DNA from: Chara braunii | Taxonomy: Eukaryota > Streptophyta > Charophyceae > Charales > Characeae | Assembly: GCA_003427395.1 (NCBI GenBank) | Contig: BFEA01000119.1 | Coordinates: 1,743,400-1,776,195 of the forward strand | DNA length: 32,796 nt | Direction: 5' to 3' | Part shown: positions 1 through 10,115 of the stretch, piece by piece | Position numbering within the stretch: the first letter of the stretch is position 1 | Layout: each line of letters begins with the position of its first letter | Translations under genes and position numbers: made by a program | Notes under the pieces: generated by a model | Told to the model about the DNA's origin: nothing | The model's database searches: none | Seen by the model: only the letters and a program-made list of their open reading frames with translations

Positions 1-371
1 GGGGGTGCGCGGCTCGGGGCTGCGGGGGTGCGGGGGGCGGGGCGGCAGGGGTGGAGGCCCGGGGTTGGCGGACCGGGGGTTGTGCCAGCGGGGGTGCACC
101 GGCGAGCTCGGAGGTCCGCGGACCGGGGGTGGCGGGGCCGGCTGCCAAGGGTCGGGGTTCCGTGGCGGGAGTGGGTCCGGGGGTCCGAGGGCCTGGCTGG
201 CGAGGGTGCCGGGGCCGGGGCCGGGGCCGGGGTGCCGGGGGTCGGTCGGGGATGCCGGGGGTCGGGCGGGCGCGGGGGTTGTTTCCGGGGTTCGGGGGTC
301 GGGGCCCCCGCGGGAGGGGGTCCGGGGGTGAGATCCCGGCCCCGACTTTGCCCCCAGGGGTCCCCGGGTGA
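1..371. repeat. G-rich, quadruplex-prone low-complexity block
   Basis: The plus strand is dominated by runs of four to six G separated by one to four bases, with recurring ggggtccggggg and ggggtgccgggg words, and is cut by the window edge. Composition changes abruptly near 365-372 to ordinary sequence. Positions 211-232 are three GGGGCC hexamers followed by GGGG, a perfect four-run quadruplex motif. All frames are open here only because stop codons are rare in such G/C-rich DNA, so I do not call the Gly/Arg-rich reading frames genes. It could be a minisatellite or the edge of a CpG island. Confidence 0.75.
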
Positions 372-856
372 CAACCCTGCCGGTTCTCCTTCACTCTTAC
401 GGCTATCTGTCTCCTCTTCCGTTGCCATTTCGCCTAGTTCTGCATAAGCCAAAGAATTCCCAGGACACACGCAATGCGAGGTTTTTAGGTTCCCTAGGTT
501 CCCAACTTTGTTGGCTTATCTTTATAGTCTCCTTTGCTATCCCCGTATCCTGATTGCCCTTCCTTAAGGAGGAGCCACGACTGGCCCTGCCGCCCAGCCG
601 AGCCATGAACGTGACTGGGCTTCCTTTATCACAAGCTCGTTTGTAGTGCCCTTGTCCCGTTAGCCGACGCGAGGGAGTCCGGGTTAGGCATCCTACTAGG
701 GGGAGCCTTCCCGAGCAGCGTTTCCCGTTTTTTACCTTCCGGGTTATGGTCGCTCATTAGGAGTCTACTCCCTTCTTTGTTTTTCTAGTGGGTTTTAGCC
801 ATCCGGGTCCGAGGACCTTTTCTTATTCCCATCGGCGGATTTCCGTACGCAGCGAA
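372..856. other. no recognisable gene
   Basis: Ordinary-composition sequence between the G-rich block and the paralogous ORF array. Reading frames on both strands are short and show no family I recognise. It may be the trailing flank of the minus-strand array, but nothing in it proves that. Confidence 0.5.
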
Positions 857-1264
857 CTATACTGGATCTGCCCTATTGGCCTGCCTGCGGATCCTAGTCC
901 CTAGTTCTCTCCTATCTCGATTTCCCTTTGGATTATGCATTCGTGCCCTGTCTGGTCTAGCCAGGGCGCACGAAATATCAGGATCTGGATGACCTCCAGT
1001 AACTCGTGGGCCCTTTTTTCCCCAGAACGGTCCATGCCTCACGGCGACATCATAGAACATCCCGATGGTTAGAGAGGAAAAGTGGTCTGCCCACATTATT
1101 GCCGAGTCTGCCAGCTCCCGCGCCCTTGCGAGGCTCCCGAAGACGAGATCTATCATAAAACGGGGGACCCGGCACCTCAGCGGCGTGGTTGGGCATGAAC
1201 CCGGATAGGACAATCGTCTATGTAGGTCGCGCCCCGGCCTACCTCCCGCCGGATGACTCCCCAC
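857..1264 (-). pseudogene. array unit IV: C-terminal half of unknown-domain family, frameshifted
   Basis: This is the last and most truncated member of a minus-strand paralog array. From about 1195 downwards the translation reads LRCRVPRFMIDLVFG, then a Ser/Ala-rich helix, then MFYDVAVRHGPFWG. This matches VLPPFLVDAVFG...LFRLSVEMGP in the copy at 3028-3913 and EFYRFSLKYGPFYG in the copy at 2209-2964. After HGPFWG the frame is lost, but a shifted frame at about 1010-960 restores a family-like ELLEVIQILIF, so one indel lies near 1015. The N-terminal beta-strand half is missing; the unit abuts and overlaps unit III. Function unknown. Confidence 0.5.
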
Positions 1265-1993
1265 AAGGCCTCGCCATTTATTTGTGGGACTCCCGACTTA
1301 GTATCTATTGCCGCTCGTAGAATGCAAAGCACTTCGCCGCCCTGTTCGTCCCCGAAAGGCCCCATCTTTAGAAAGGCCCGATAGTATTCTCGATACATTA
1401 ATGCTTCGTCAAAATTTAGCCTAATTACGGCAATCACCACCTGCTCCACTCGTTCTATGCCCCCCATTCGTCTTAGCAGGAAGGGTGGTAGACTCGTCCG
1501 TACGACCTCACTGGGCAGCTCGAAAACCCCCCCCGCGGCGACTTTTACCTCCGCCGTTACGTCATCTCGTTCAGGGTCTGCAAACTCAAACCCCTCCCGC
1601 CAGGTTATTTGCTACGCCCCTTCGAACATTCGCACGGGGTCATCCCCGGAAGCCAAAGCAATCCCAAAGGTTCACCATCCCATCTTCCGATAGGTGTAAG
1701 GATCTCGTCGTATGTACACGCCCTGGGCGGTTCAAGTCTACACCCCCGAACTCCCCTCTCGCACGCCATTCCAGCTCTACTACTAGGTACACCGTATCTT
1801 CCACCAACTCTACCCCCACCCAGTCCATTACTGGATTGCCTACCGTACTTCTTGCCGGCAGGTTTATTTCGACCCAGCCCTCTGATGTCCTTGGTGGCAG
1901 GATCCCACGAGGTCTATCCTCCCAAAACGTCATTCGCCGGACCATCTCGCAATGTCTCCTTCCCCGCTTTCTTAGTCTGCTTGCTGCACCCAC
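1177..1993 (-). pseudogene. array unit III: unknown-domain protein, broken by frameshift and TAG
   Basis: Two minus-strand open stretches, 1993-1640 and 1467-1177 (open upstream to about 1610 in the same frame), together make one family-like protein. The first carries the N-terminal strand pattern (PVMDWVGVELVEDTVYLVVELEW) and a LHLSEDG motif; the second carries LPPFLLRRMGG, EYYRAFLKMGPFGDEQGGEVL and the closing IRREV...YIDD. A frameshift near 1665 joins a shifted ASGDDPVRMFEGA segment, where an in-frame TAG stands where relatives have Glu. Order and spacing match the intact unit II. I recognise no named domain. Decay is seen directly; paralogy is judged by eye. Confidence 0.55.
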
Positions 1994-2208
1994 CGAGATT
2001 CCACGCCTTTCGTGTTTTAGTCTTTCACCCCCCCCCTTACTTATCGTACACTGGTTCTTGCCGCTATCCCGTTTCCATGCCTGCCTTTATTTTGGCCTCT
2101 TCGCGTCCCTCGCTGACTAATGTACATGCTCCTTCCTTATGTTACATCCTAATTCACATGCATCCTCCATACTCCGTCCTTCCCGTGACGCTCAAACTTT
2201 GAACCCTT
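1994..2208. other. spacer between array units II and III
   Basis: A short, C/T-rich spacer between two minus-strand paralogs. I see no motif beyond a run of nine C near 2030. Confidence 0.4.
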
Positions 2209-2964
2209 CTAATCAAACCACCGCACCTCAAACAGCAAAAAGACATCGTCCACATAGGATGGCACGGCCGCCGCCTCCCGGCTAACTATAGCGTCCCAAG
2301 CTTTCGCGCTTACTTCTAGGCGGTCGTACTTGCCTATTCTCAGGATGGTGATGACCTCACCGACCTTATCCCCGTAGAAGGGCCCATACTTTAAGGAGAA
2401 CCTATAGAACTCCTCGGTCAGCCAGACACATTCTATGTGTACTTTCCTCATGGAGTCGGCTACGTCTGCTATGCACTCAAAACCCCCGAACCAGTCAGCC
2501 ACGAACTCGGGTACCCAAGCTGTTATGCGCAGGTAGAGAGGCCTGAGTTCTTTCCATCCTCCCATCACAACTTTGTTGCTAACTTCGTCCCACCCTTCAT
2601 TGGCGAACCTCTTGCCTTCCTTCCGGGTTCGCGCCTCTGCATCCTCTAGAAGCCACATCAGGTCCTGCCCCATGGCTAACATAGTGCAAAACAGGTGCCA
2701 TCCATCCTCAGAAAGGACAATCGTTCCGACTGACTCCACTTTTCCCTCTGCTAAATCATCCCAACCTTCCTCTTCCCTTATCGGGTTCCAAATTCGCTCT
2801 ATCCATACATATGACAAGTCCCGGGCAACCTCAAACCCAATCCAATCGCACGTGGTCCCTCTCCATCCGTTCCCTATTGGTATAGGCATTTCTATTCCTC
2901 CTCTAAGTCGCCGTGGTTCCCAGCCTTTGAAGGGGTATTCCATCATCCTTTCTTCTCTAGTCAT
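2209..2964 (-). CDS. array unit II: intact uncharacterised protein, 251 aa
   Basis: The only array member with an uninterrupted frame, from ATG at 2964 to a stop at 2209. The N-terminal half (to about residue 110) looks beta-rich: GGIEMPIP, CDWIGFEVARDLSYVWIE, GTIVLSEDG. The C-terminal half looks helical: WKELRPLYLRI, VPEFVADWFGG, ADSMRKV, EFYRFSLKYGPFYGD, VGEVITILR, then IVSREAAAVPSYVDDVF. The same ordered motifs recur in units I, III and IV, which supports real coding history rather than a chance ORF. No signal peptide, membrane segment or known catalytic motif is visible. It could be a domesticated or retroelement-borne ORF. Exons cannot be ruled out, since neighbours lie on the same strand about 0.8-0.9 kb apart. 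Confidence 0.6.
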   Translation of the reverse strand: MTREERMMEYPFKGWEPRRLRGGIEMPIPIGNGWRGTTCDWIGFEVARDLSYVWIERIWNPIREEEGWDDLAEGKVESVGTIVLSEDGWHLFCTMLAMGQDLMWLLEDAEARTRKEGKRFANEGWDEVSNKVVMGGWKELRPLYLRITAWVPEFVADWFGGFECIADVADSMRKVHIECVWLTEEFYRFSLKYGPFYGDKVGEVITILRIGKYDRLEVSAKAWDAIVSREAAAVPSYVDDVFLLFEVRWFD

Positions 2965-3027
2965 CTTCCCCTTTCCTGCACAATATCAGGCCACCCGTCC
3001 TCCCTAAGTTAAGTTTCCCCACTCCTC

Positions 3028-3913
3028 TCAGAAGTCCCAATCCTCTATCTCCTCATCCTCGTCCTCATCACCGAAATCGTCCTCTCCGTCGTAGAACAAC
3101 TCTTTCACCCCCTCCAGAAATGTCTCCCCTATTGCCACATTTCTATACAATAGTCCCCCATTGTACAGGGCTAGAGACATAGATATTGTCTAAGCTAAGA
3201 CAGCTTAGTATCTCGGCCAGTTCGTCCACCCAGTTCCCCTCAGACGGCCCCATTTCTACTGACAACCGAAATAAATCTTGCCTAGCGCATTGGTATAGCC
3301 CGAGGTTCGTCATGGACTGACATATTCGTACTAGCCTGCTCCGAGTTCCGAAAACCGCATCCACTAGGAAGGGAGGCAGCACACATCGCATGGTTCTTAC
3401 GGGTCGCCTCATGCTTCCCCTATCCCCAAGTTCCACCCGCACATCTACCCTTTCCATTTCCATCTCGCTTCGCTGACACGCAGCCCACACGACCTCCGCT
3501 TCCGCCTTCTTAAACAATTCGCTCGGCGCATTCCCGAGTGTCAATTCTATGACCATAGCATTTTTCCCATCTAGCGACAAGTAGACCCACCCCCGAGCTT
3601 CCACTGTTCCCCGGAACTCCAAATCCATTAAACTTGGTGACAACCTTGTCAAGCTAACATTAGCTCATACTGTCTCTATCCATAGGAACGCGTCTTTCTC
3701 ATCCAGCATCATGGTTTGATATGCTGGTTCAAGGTCCGTCCATGCCCCATCTTCCGGGAGGACGACCGATACCCCATCCTTTACGTCTACTGGCATCTCT
3801 GGGCCGCTGGTATAAGTCGGGGGAGACAACCATCGCGCCATCTTGTTTCCAGCACCCGGCCCCTGTTTTTCATGAAAGAGAACCAACCGGTTCTTCTGGT
3901 CAGGGCAGGGCAA
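3028..3913 (-). pseudogene. array unit I: unknown-domain protein with acidic tail, TGA plus frameshift
   Basis: Two in-phase minus-strand stretches (3913-3665 and 3664-3143) are separated by a single in-frame TGA at 3665-3667. The N-terminal part has PEMPVDVKDGVSVVLPEDG and DAFLWIE; the later part has LGNAPSELFKKAEAEVVW, LPPFLVDAVFG and LFRLSVEMGP, in the same order as unit II. A frameshift near 3140 leads from QWGTIV into YRNVAIGETFLEGVKEL. This matches the IVSREAAAVP end of unit II and continues into a run of Asp/Glu ending at a TGA at 3028-3030. The acidic tail has no equivalent in the other units. Function unknown. Confidence 0.55.
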
Positions 3914-4179
3914 CCTCTTTTCTTAAATGAGGATTATTTCAGACCCCCCATTAAGGTCTCCCTAATTTACCTTCCCATTCCTAAGTACCTCTTTTCCCAT
4001 AATTCCCTCGGTCGACCTCTATCCGTCTTCCTTCCGATCATCTCTCACTCGTGTGAACTTAGAAGGGAGGGGGAATAGACTTAGAAGAATACTCGTCCAA
4101 CAATACAAGCTCAATCAATCTTTACGGGGGAGGGTACATAAAAAAATTAGGCAATCTCACATACGGGTCAGTCATCTCC

Positions 4180-4785
4180 TCACCGGCCATCCCAATATGG
4201 TCTCTCCGCTGATACTATCGGTAGGGTTTTATCCCATACCTCAAGCACAGCTCAACCATCGCGAGCGCGGTACCCTGGTCTCAGCAATGCATTCGCCCTT
4301 TCCTCCTTACCCAGAATACCCCATCCCGACTTGCCGCTCGTGTACCCACCGTTAATCTCGAGAATCACCCACACATCTCGGTAGGGTCATTGGAGTTAGC
4401 CGTCCAGGCATTCACTTCCATCGGTCCGATAAGGAACAGTTTTTCCCAAGCCATGCTACGAGAAGCTCTCAATCGCCTCCGAGGCTCCTTCCTTGCCCCA
4501 TATGTAGTGGTCCCCCTGCCGTCTGCCACCAAGCAGCCGCCCCGCCTGAAGAGGTTTCACATCCCACTTGGGCAAGATTATCGAGTCATGCTCAAACCGC
4601 TCCAGTGAGAATGCTACTAGTCAGCCGACGAGACCAACCCTTGCCTGACAGTCCGGTGGCCCGACCCCCACAAACGGAACCCGGTGAACTTCAAAGAGAA
4701 CGACCAGCTCGCATCCCGCACCGGTCGGCGCAAACCAATCTTTTCCTTCCAAATGGCAGGAAGCTCGAAATCCCAATCATGCAAT
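4180..4785 (-). pseudogene. array unit 0: heavily decayed N-terminal copies of the same family
   Basis: No long ORF survives, but one minus-strand frame from about 4760 to 4200 is coding-like between scattered stops. A shifted start near 4785 gives HDWDFELPAIWK. Then DWFAPTGAGCELVVLFEVH matches the strand pattern MDWVGVELVEDTVYLVVELEW of unit III. Further on, LVAFSLERFEHDSIILPKW and, after several stops, YRDVWVILEINGGYTSG resemble a second copy of the same strand. This suggests one or two more N-terminal halves upstream of unit I without the helical GP-motif half. The call rests on by-eye alignment only. Confidence 0.35.
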
Positions 4786-5045
4786 CACAAGTCCCAAGTG
4801 GGACACACATAGTACAAGTGTCTTTCCCTTGGTGCACCCAGCGCTTCCTACCCATAACTCACAGATTTTCTCTCAGGACAATGAGCGTCACTCCCCCTAC
4901 TTTCATGCATAGTGGTTGGTTCATTCTCGTGAGAATCTTCAAGGGTGAGCTAATTTTCCTTGGAGTCTAGCAACTCCCTTCATTCCCTCTTCTTCACTTG
5001 TATGTCCTTTCATAGGGTAGGATTGTTCTTTCTTGATGACCGGTT

Positions 5046-5537
5046 GTGTTCATATTGGTTCCTTCAATCATTAAAAAGGTGCAAAGTGCATTAGCCCCCT
5101 TGGCTCAAAAGAAGAAGGGGAAAGCACCCATCCGGTCGGATCACTCTGCCATGGGATTTTCATTGGAACCTGGCCTAAGCCAAGCACCAACCGCCTGCCA
5201 GGTAACCGGAGCCCTTCTTTCATACGAAGAGGAAGGGTCGACCTGCGACTAGCCTAAGGCTTCCCCGAACTGCGGAACACCAGCACCGGATGAAGGAGGG
5301 CTAGAGTCATTCCTCAAAGGAACGGATGATCAAGTGCAAAGCATGCATGTTATTCCTCCAGGCCTGGCCATGTCATGCGCCCAGCCACCCTCAAATCTGA
5401 TTTCTCACAAGGGAAAGAGCAAACACAAGTCCATTTCCCTTATCTTGGGTTGTGTACACGTCAATGCGTCAGGCGCCTCCATCGGAATCGCAAGGGTCAA
5501 TTTAACCCCCTGCCCGTCACCTCCACCATTTTTGTAG
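5046..5537 (+). pseudogene. possible coding remnant with one in-frame TAG
   Basis: Two plus-strand open stretches (5046-5252 and 5253-5537) share one frame and are split only by a TAG at 5250-5252, giving about 163 codons. Residues such as PLAQKKKGKAPIRSDHSAMG and PDEGGLESFLKGTDDQVQ have a normal protein composition, unlike nearby shadow frames. I recognise no family. The first codon is a GTG, so there is no clear start. The frame ends exactly where the 1.15-kb duplicated module begins at 5533, so the module may have interrupted it. It may also be chance. Confidence 0.25.
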
Positions 5538-6697
5538 GGCCAAACCCCGATAGACTTTTGAGTCTTAGTCGACCCCACTGCGGGTGCCAATTGGCTAGGC
5601 CCGCTCATACTCATGCTCAGGGCGCGGGCCATTCGTCCCAAGGTCACCCCCACCTAGTGCCTTGGGATGAATGAGGGTGGGCCATCGTGCGAGAGAGCTT
5701 TGACGTTGGGGATGTAGCTCAGCCCTCACGCTGGGTGGTAGTCTCGCTGGTCGTTCCGCAACGCTGATTTTTTTTTATTCTTTATTGAGTTCTCAAGCAA
5801 CTGCTCCTTCCAATACGCAGGCAGTCCGAGGGTTCTTTGAGCCTTTCTCTTCTCTTGTGCGTAGGCTAAGCGTCATCCTTAGGCCACGCACCATTTTCCT
5901 AAGCATTTTAGCTATATGGCATCATCGGGGTGCGGGGGGGCCGTCCTTCCCCTCGTCTCTACGCATCCATCGGATTTCTCAATTTGCTTCCCACCTTATT
6001 GAAGTAGGCCCCTTAGTCTTTTCGGGGTCATCATATGCATGCACACACAACATCACTTTTTCCTTGGCATGACAACACTCCCATTTGCACCTCAAGTCTT
6101 CAAACGCACAAGTTATATCCATGGGGTAGTTCTATGTCAAGGGTCCATAGCCCCTACGCCCTCTTCCCTTTCCCTCTTGATGCCCGGTTCCACTTGCCCC
6201 TATCCCGCTCAAGGCATCTTTATCCATCACTTACCTGCACAATCCCACACAAACAAGAAGATCCATACAATCCCCCATCGGGGGTCAACACATAGCCCTT
6301 CCCACATGCCTATTCTTTCAAGTCTTTTGGCTGCTCATTGTTCCCTCTTGTTGTTCAATCAGCCCATTCTCTTCTTATAGTCATGCAGTCAGGGAGATGG
6401 TTGAGTCAAACTGACCTCACTTTCAACTTATGCTTTCTTCCGGATTCCGCCTCTCCCACTTCCTTTTTTGGACATCCTCTCTCTTGCCTTCCTGGTGGCA
6501 CAAGGGACCGGCTACCCCCCCCTTGTCCTCTTTCTCCACCAAATGCGGTCTGATTTCGTTCTCCGCTGGTGCCGTGACAATGTTTTCCAAGTGAGGGGGG
6601 AGAAAGGTTAGTCATATGCTAAGTGAGGGGAAGGGAGAGCGAGGGCCAGATGATGATGCGAGAGAGAGAGAGGGGAAGCGACAGAGAGAGAAAAAGC
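5533..6697. repeat. 1.15-kb duplicated module, copy 1
   Basis: From TGTAGGGCCAAACCCCG at 5533 the sequence matches 30248-31403 along its whole length, with scattered substitutions and small indels, to the GA-rich end near 6697. The left edge is sharp: the bases upstream of the two copies are unrelated. The module contains an inverted repeat (arms tcccaagg and ccttggga near 5637-5668), a tRNA-Ala-like stretch (5712 on) and pyrimidine-rich words, then runs into (GA)n and the 91-bp satellite. The initial TG may be the end of a mobile element, but no terminal CA partner was identified. Confidence 0.8.
5710..5777 (+). promoter_or_regulatory. tRNA-Ala-like Pol III promoter remnant
   Basis: The 15 bases GGGGATGTAGCTCAG are the 5' end and A-box region of plant tRNA-Ala. 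They are followed by GTGGTAG, a B-box-like ggtcgttcc about 33 bases past the A box, and an eight-T run. The spacing is shorter than in a true tRNA and no acceptor stem can form, so this is not a tRNA gene. It resembles the head of a tRNA-derived SINE. The second module copy keeps the same elements at about 30425-30490. Confidence 0.3.
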
Positions 6698-6792
6698 AAG
6701 GGGGGGGAAAGGAGAGAGGGGGAAAGAGGGGGAGAGAGAGAAAAGGGAAAGGGATAGGGGGAGAGCGAGAGAAGGAAGGGAAGAGAGAGGGA

Positions 6793-6884
<92 letters not shown>

Positions 6885-6895
6885 AGGGAGAGAGG

Positions 6896-6942
<47 letters not shown>
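6655..6942 (+). repeat. (GA)n purine microsatellite
   Basis: Almost uninterrupted GA dinucleotides with interspersed AAG and GGG runs link module copy 1 to the satellite array. The Arg/Glu frames on plus and Ser/Leu frames on minus are by-products of the repeat. The equivalent tract after module copy 2 (31373-31400) is very short, so this tract has expanded or contracted between copies. Confidence 0.95.
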
Positions 6943-6944
<2 letters not shown>

Positions 6945-7016
6945 CAAGAGTCTTCTAGTCCTAATCAAGTCATCACCCCGTGATAGCAGCCCAATGCCGG
7001 TCACCCATCCCTTAAA

Positions 7017-10000
7017 GTAAGAACCGGAACATCAACACATGCTTGAACTTGACAAACGGAAGAAGTGAACTAGTGTTACACATGCACATGAAGGAAAGAT
7101 TGACTAAGTAAGAACCGGAACATCAACACATGATTGCACTTGACAAACGGAAGAAGTGAACTAAAGGAACACATGCACATGAAGGAAAGGTTGACTAAGT
7201 AAGAACCGGGACATCAACATATGTCTGAACTCGACAAAAGGAAGAAGTGAACTTGTGAAACACATGCACATGAAGAAAAGATTGACTAAGTAAGAACCGG
7301 AACATCAACACATGCTTGATCTTGACAAAAAGGAAGAAGTGAACTAGTGTTACGCATGCACATAAAGGAAAGATTGACTAAGTAAGAACCGGAACAGCAA
7401 CACATGCTTGAACTTGACAAAAGGAAGAAGTGAACTTGTGGAACATATGCACATAAAGGAAAGATAGACTAAGTAAGAACCGGAGCATCAAACATGCTTG
7501 AACTTGACAAAAGGAAGAAGTGAACTAGTGTTACACATGGACATGAAGGAAAGATTGACTATGTAAGAACCGGAACATCAACACATGTTTGACTCGACAA
7601 AAGGAAGAAGTGAACTAATGGACCACATGCACATGAAAGAAAGATTAACTAAGTAAGAACGGAAAAATCAACACATGATTGAACTTTACAAACGGCAGAA
7701 GTGCACTAATGGAACACATGCACATGAAGGAAAGGTTGACCAAGTAAAAACCAGAATATCAGCATATGTCTGAACTCGACAAAAGGAAGAACTGAACTTG
7801 TGGAACACATGCACATGAAGCAAAGATTGACTAAGTAAGAACCGGAACATCAACACATGCTTGAACTTGACAAAAGGAAGAAGTGAACTCGTGTTACACA
7901 TGCACATGAAGGAAAGATTGACTGAGTAAGAACCTGAACATCAACACATGATTAAACTTCGCAAACGAAAAAAGTGAACTAATGGAACACATGCACATGA
8001 AGGAAAGGTTGACTAAGTAAGAACCGAAACAACAACATATGTTTGAACTCGACAAAAGGAAGAAGTGGACTTGTGGAACACATGCACATGAAGGAAGGAT
8101 TGACTAAGTAAGAACCGGAACATCAACACATGCTTGAACTTGACAAAAGGAAGAAATGAACTAGTGTTACACATGCACATGAAGGAAAGATTGACTAAGT
8201 ACGAACCGGAGCATCAACACATGATTGAACTTGACAAACGGAAGAAGTGAACTAACAGAGCACATGCACATGAAGGAAAGATTGACTAAGTAAGAACTGG
8301 AACATCAACACATGTTTGAACTCGTTAAAAGAGAGAAGTGAACTTGTGGAACACATGCACATGAACGAAAGATTGACTAAGTAAAAACCGGAACATCAAC
8401 AAATCCTTGAACTTGACAAAAGGAAGAAGTGAACTAGTGTTACACATGCACATGAAGGAAAGATTGACTAAGTAAGAACCGGAACATCAACACATCCTTG
8501 AACTTGACAAAAGGAAGAAGTGAACTTGTGGAACACATGCACATGAAGCAAAAATTGAGTAAGTAAGAACCGGAGCATCAACACATGCTTGAACTTGACA
8601 AAAGGAAGAAGTGAACTGGTGTTACACATGCACATGAAGGAAAGATTGACTCAGTAAAAACCGGAACGTCAGCACATGTTTGAACTCGACAAAAGGAAGA
8701 AGTGAACTAATGGACCACATGCACATGAAGGAAAGATTGACTAAGTAAGAACCGGAACATCAACACATGAATGAACTTGACAAACAGAAGAAGGGTGAAC
8801 TATTGGAACACATGCACATGAAGGAAAGGTTGACTAAGTAAGAACCGGGACATCAACATATGTCTGAACTCGACAAAAGGAAGAAGTGAACTTGTGGAAC
8901 ACATCACATGAAGAAAAGATTGACTTAGTAAGAACCGGAACATCAACACATGCTTGATCTTGACAAAAAGGAAGAAGTGAACTAGTGTTACGCATGCACA
9001 TGAAGGAAAGATTGACTAAGTAAGAACCGGAACATCAACACATGCTTGAACTTCACAAAAGGAAGAATTGAACTTGTGGAACATATGCACATGAAGGAAA
9101 GTTAGACTAAGTAAGAACCGGAGCATCAAAACATGCTTGAACTTGACAAAAGGAAGAAGTGAACTAGTGTTACACATGCACATGAAGGAAAGATTGACAA
9201 AGTAAGAACCGGAACATCAACACATGTTTCAACTCGACAAAAGGAAGAAGTGAACTAATGGACCACATGCACATGAAAGAAAGATTGACTAAGTAAGAAC
9301 GGAAAAATCAACACATAATTGTACTTTACAAACGGAAGAAGTGCACTAATGGAACACATGCACATGAAGGAAAGGTTGACCAAGTAAGAACGGGAACATC
9401 AACATATGTTTGAACTCGACAAAAGGAAGAAGTGAACTTGTTGAGCACATGCACATGAAGGAAAGATTGACTAAGTAAGAACTGAAACATCAACACATGT
9501 TTGAACTTGACAAAAGGAAGAAGTGAACTAGTGTTACACTTGCACATAAAGGAAATATTGATTAAGTAAGAAACGGAGCATCAACACATGCTTGAACTTG
9601 TCAAATGGAAGAAGTGACCTAACGGAGCACATGCACATGAAGGAAAGATTGACTGAGTAAGAATCGAAACATCAACACATGTTTGAACTCGACAAAAGGA
9701 ATAAGTGAACTTGTGGAACACATGCACATAAAGGAAAGATTGACTAAGTAAGAACCGGAACATCAACACATGCTTGAACTTCACAGAAGGAAGAAGTGAA
9801 CAAGTGTTATACATGCACATGAAAGAAAGACTGACAAAGTAAGAACTAGAGCATCAACATATAATTGAACTTGACAAACGGAAGCAGTGAACTAATGGAG
9901 CACATGGACATGAAGGAAAGATTGACTAAGCTAGAACCAGAACATCAACATATGCTTGAACTTGACAAAAGGAAGAAGTGAACTTGTGAAACACATGCAC

Positions 10001-10115
10001 ATGAAGGAAAGATTGACTAAGTAAGAACCGGAACATCAACACATGCTTGAACTTGACAAAAGGAAGAAGTGAACTAGTGGAACACATAAATATGAAGGAG
10101 AGGTTGGCCAAGTAA
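7017..10115. repeat. satellite A, 91-bp tandem repeat, about 34 units
   Basis: The unit begins gtaagaaccggaacatcaac and contains gaacttgacaaaaggaagaa and acacatgcacatgaaggaaa; successive units start 91 bases apart (for example 7017 and 7108). Unit variants differ at the middle (gcttgaacttg, tttgaactcg, attgaacttg) and at the tail (agtgttacac, aatggaacac, ttgtggaacac, aacggagcac). Short frames inside it are by-products. Units at about 7111-7740 and 8750-9380 match variant for variant, showing a block duplication inside the array. Confidence 0.97.

Noticed and set aside
1-447. Gly/Arg-rich frames in three plus-strand phases
   Set aside because: All three frames are open at once because stop codons are rare in G-rich DNA.
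1485-2202. Plus-strand frames of about 200 codons
   Set aside because: They are antisense to array unit III, whose minus-strand motifs match its paralogs.
5710-5777. A real tRNA-Ala gene
   Set aside because: Only the first 15 bases match; anticodon arm, T arm spacing and acceptor stem are missing.
5785-6553. Plus-strand frames conserved between the two module copies (also 30572-31264)
   Set aside because: Conservation is explained by recent duplication; changes fall at all codon positions and starts differ.
6612-7020. Overlapping 130-codon frames on both strands in the GA tract
   Set aside because: They encode Arg/Glu or Ser/Leu repeats produced by (GA)n; no start context or non-repetitive domain.
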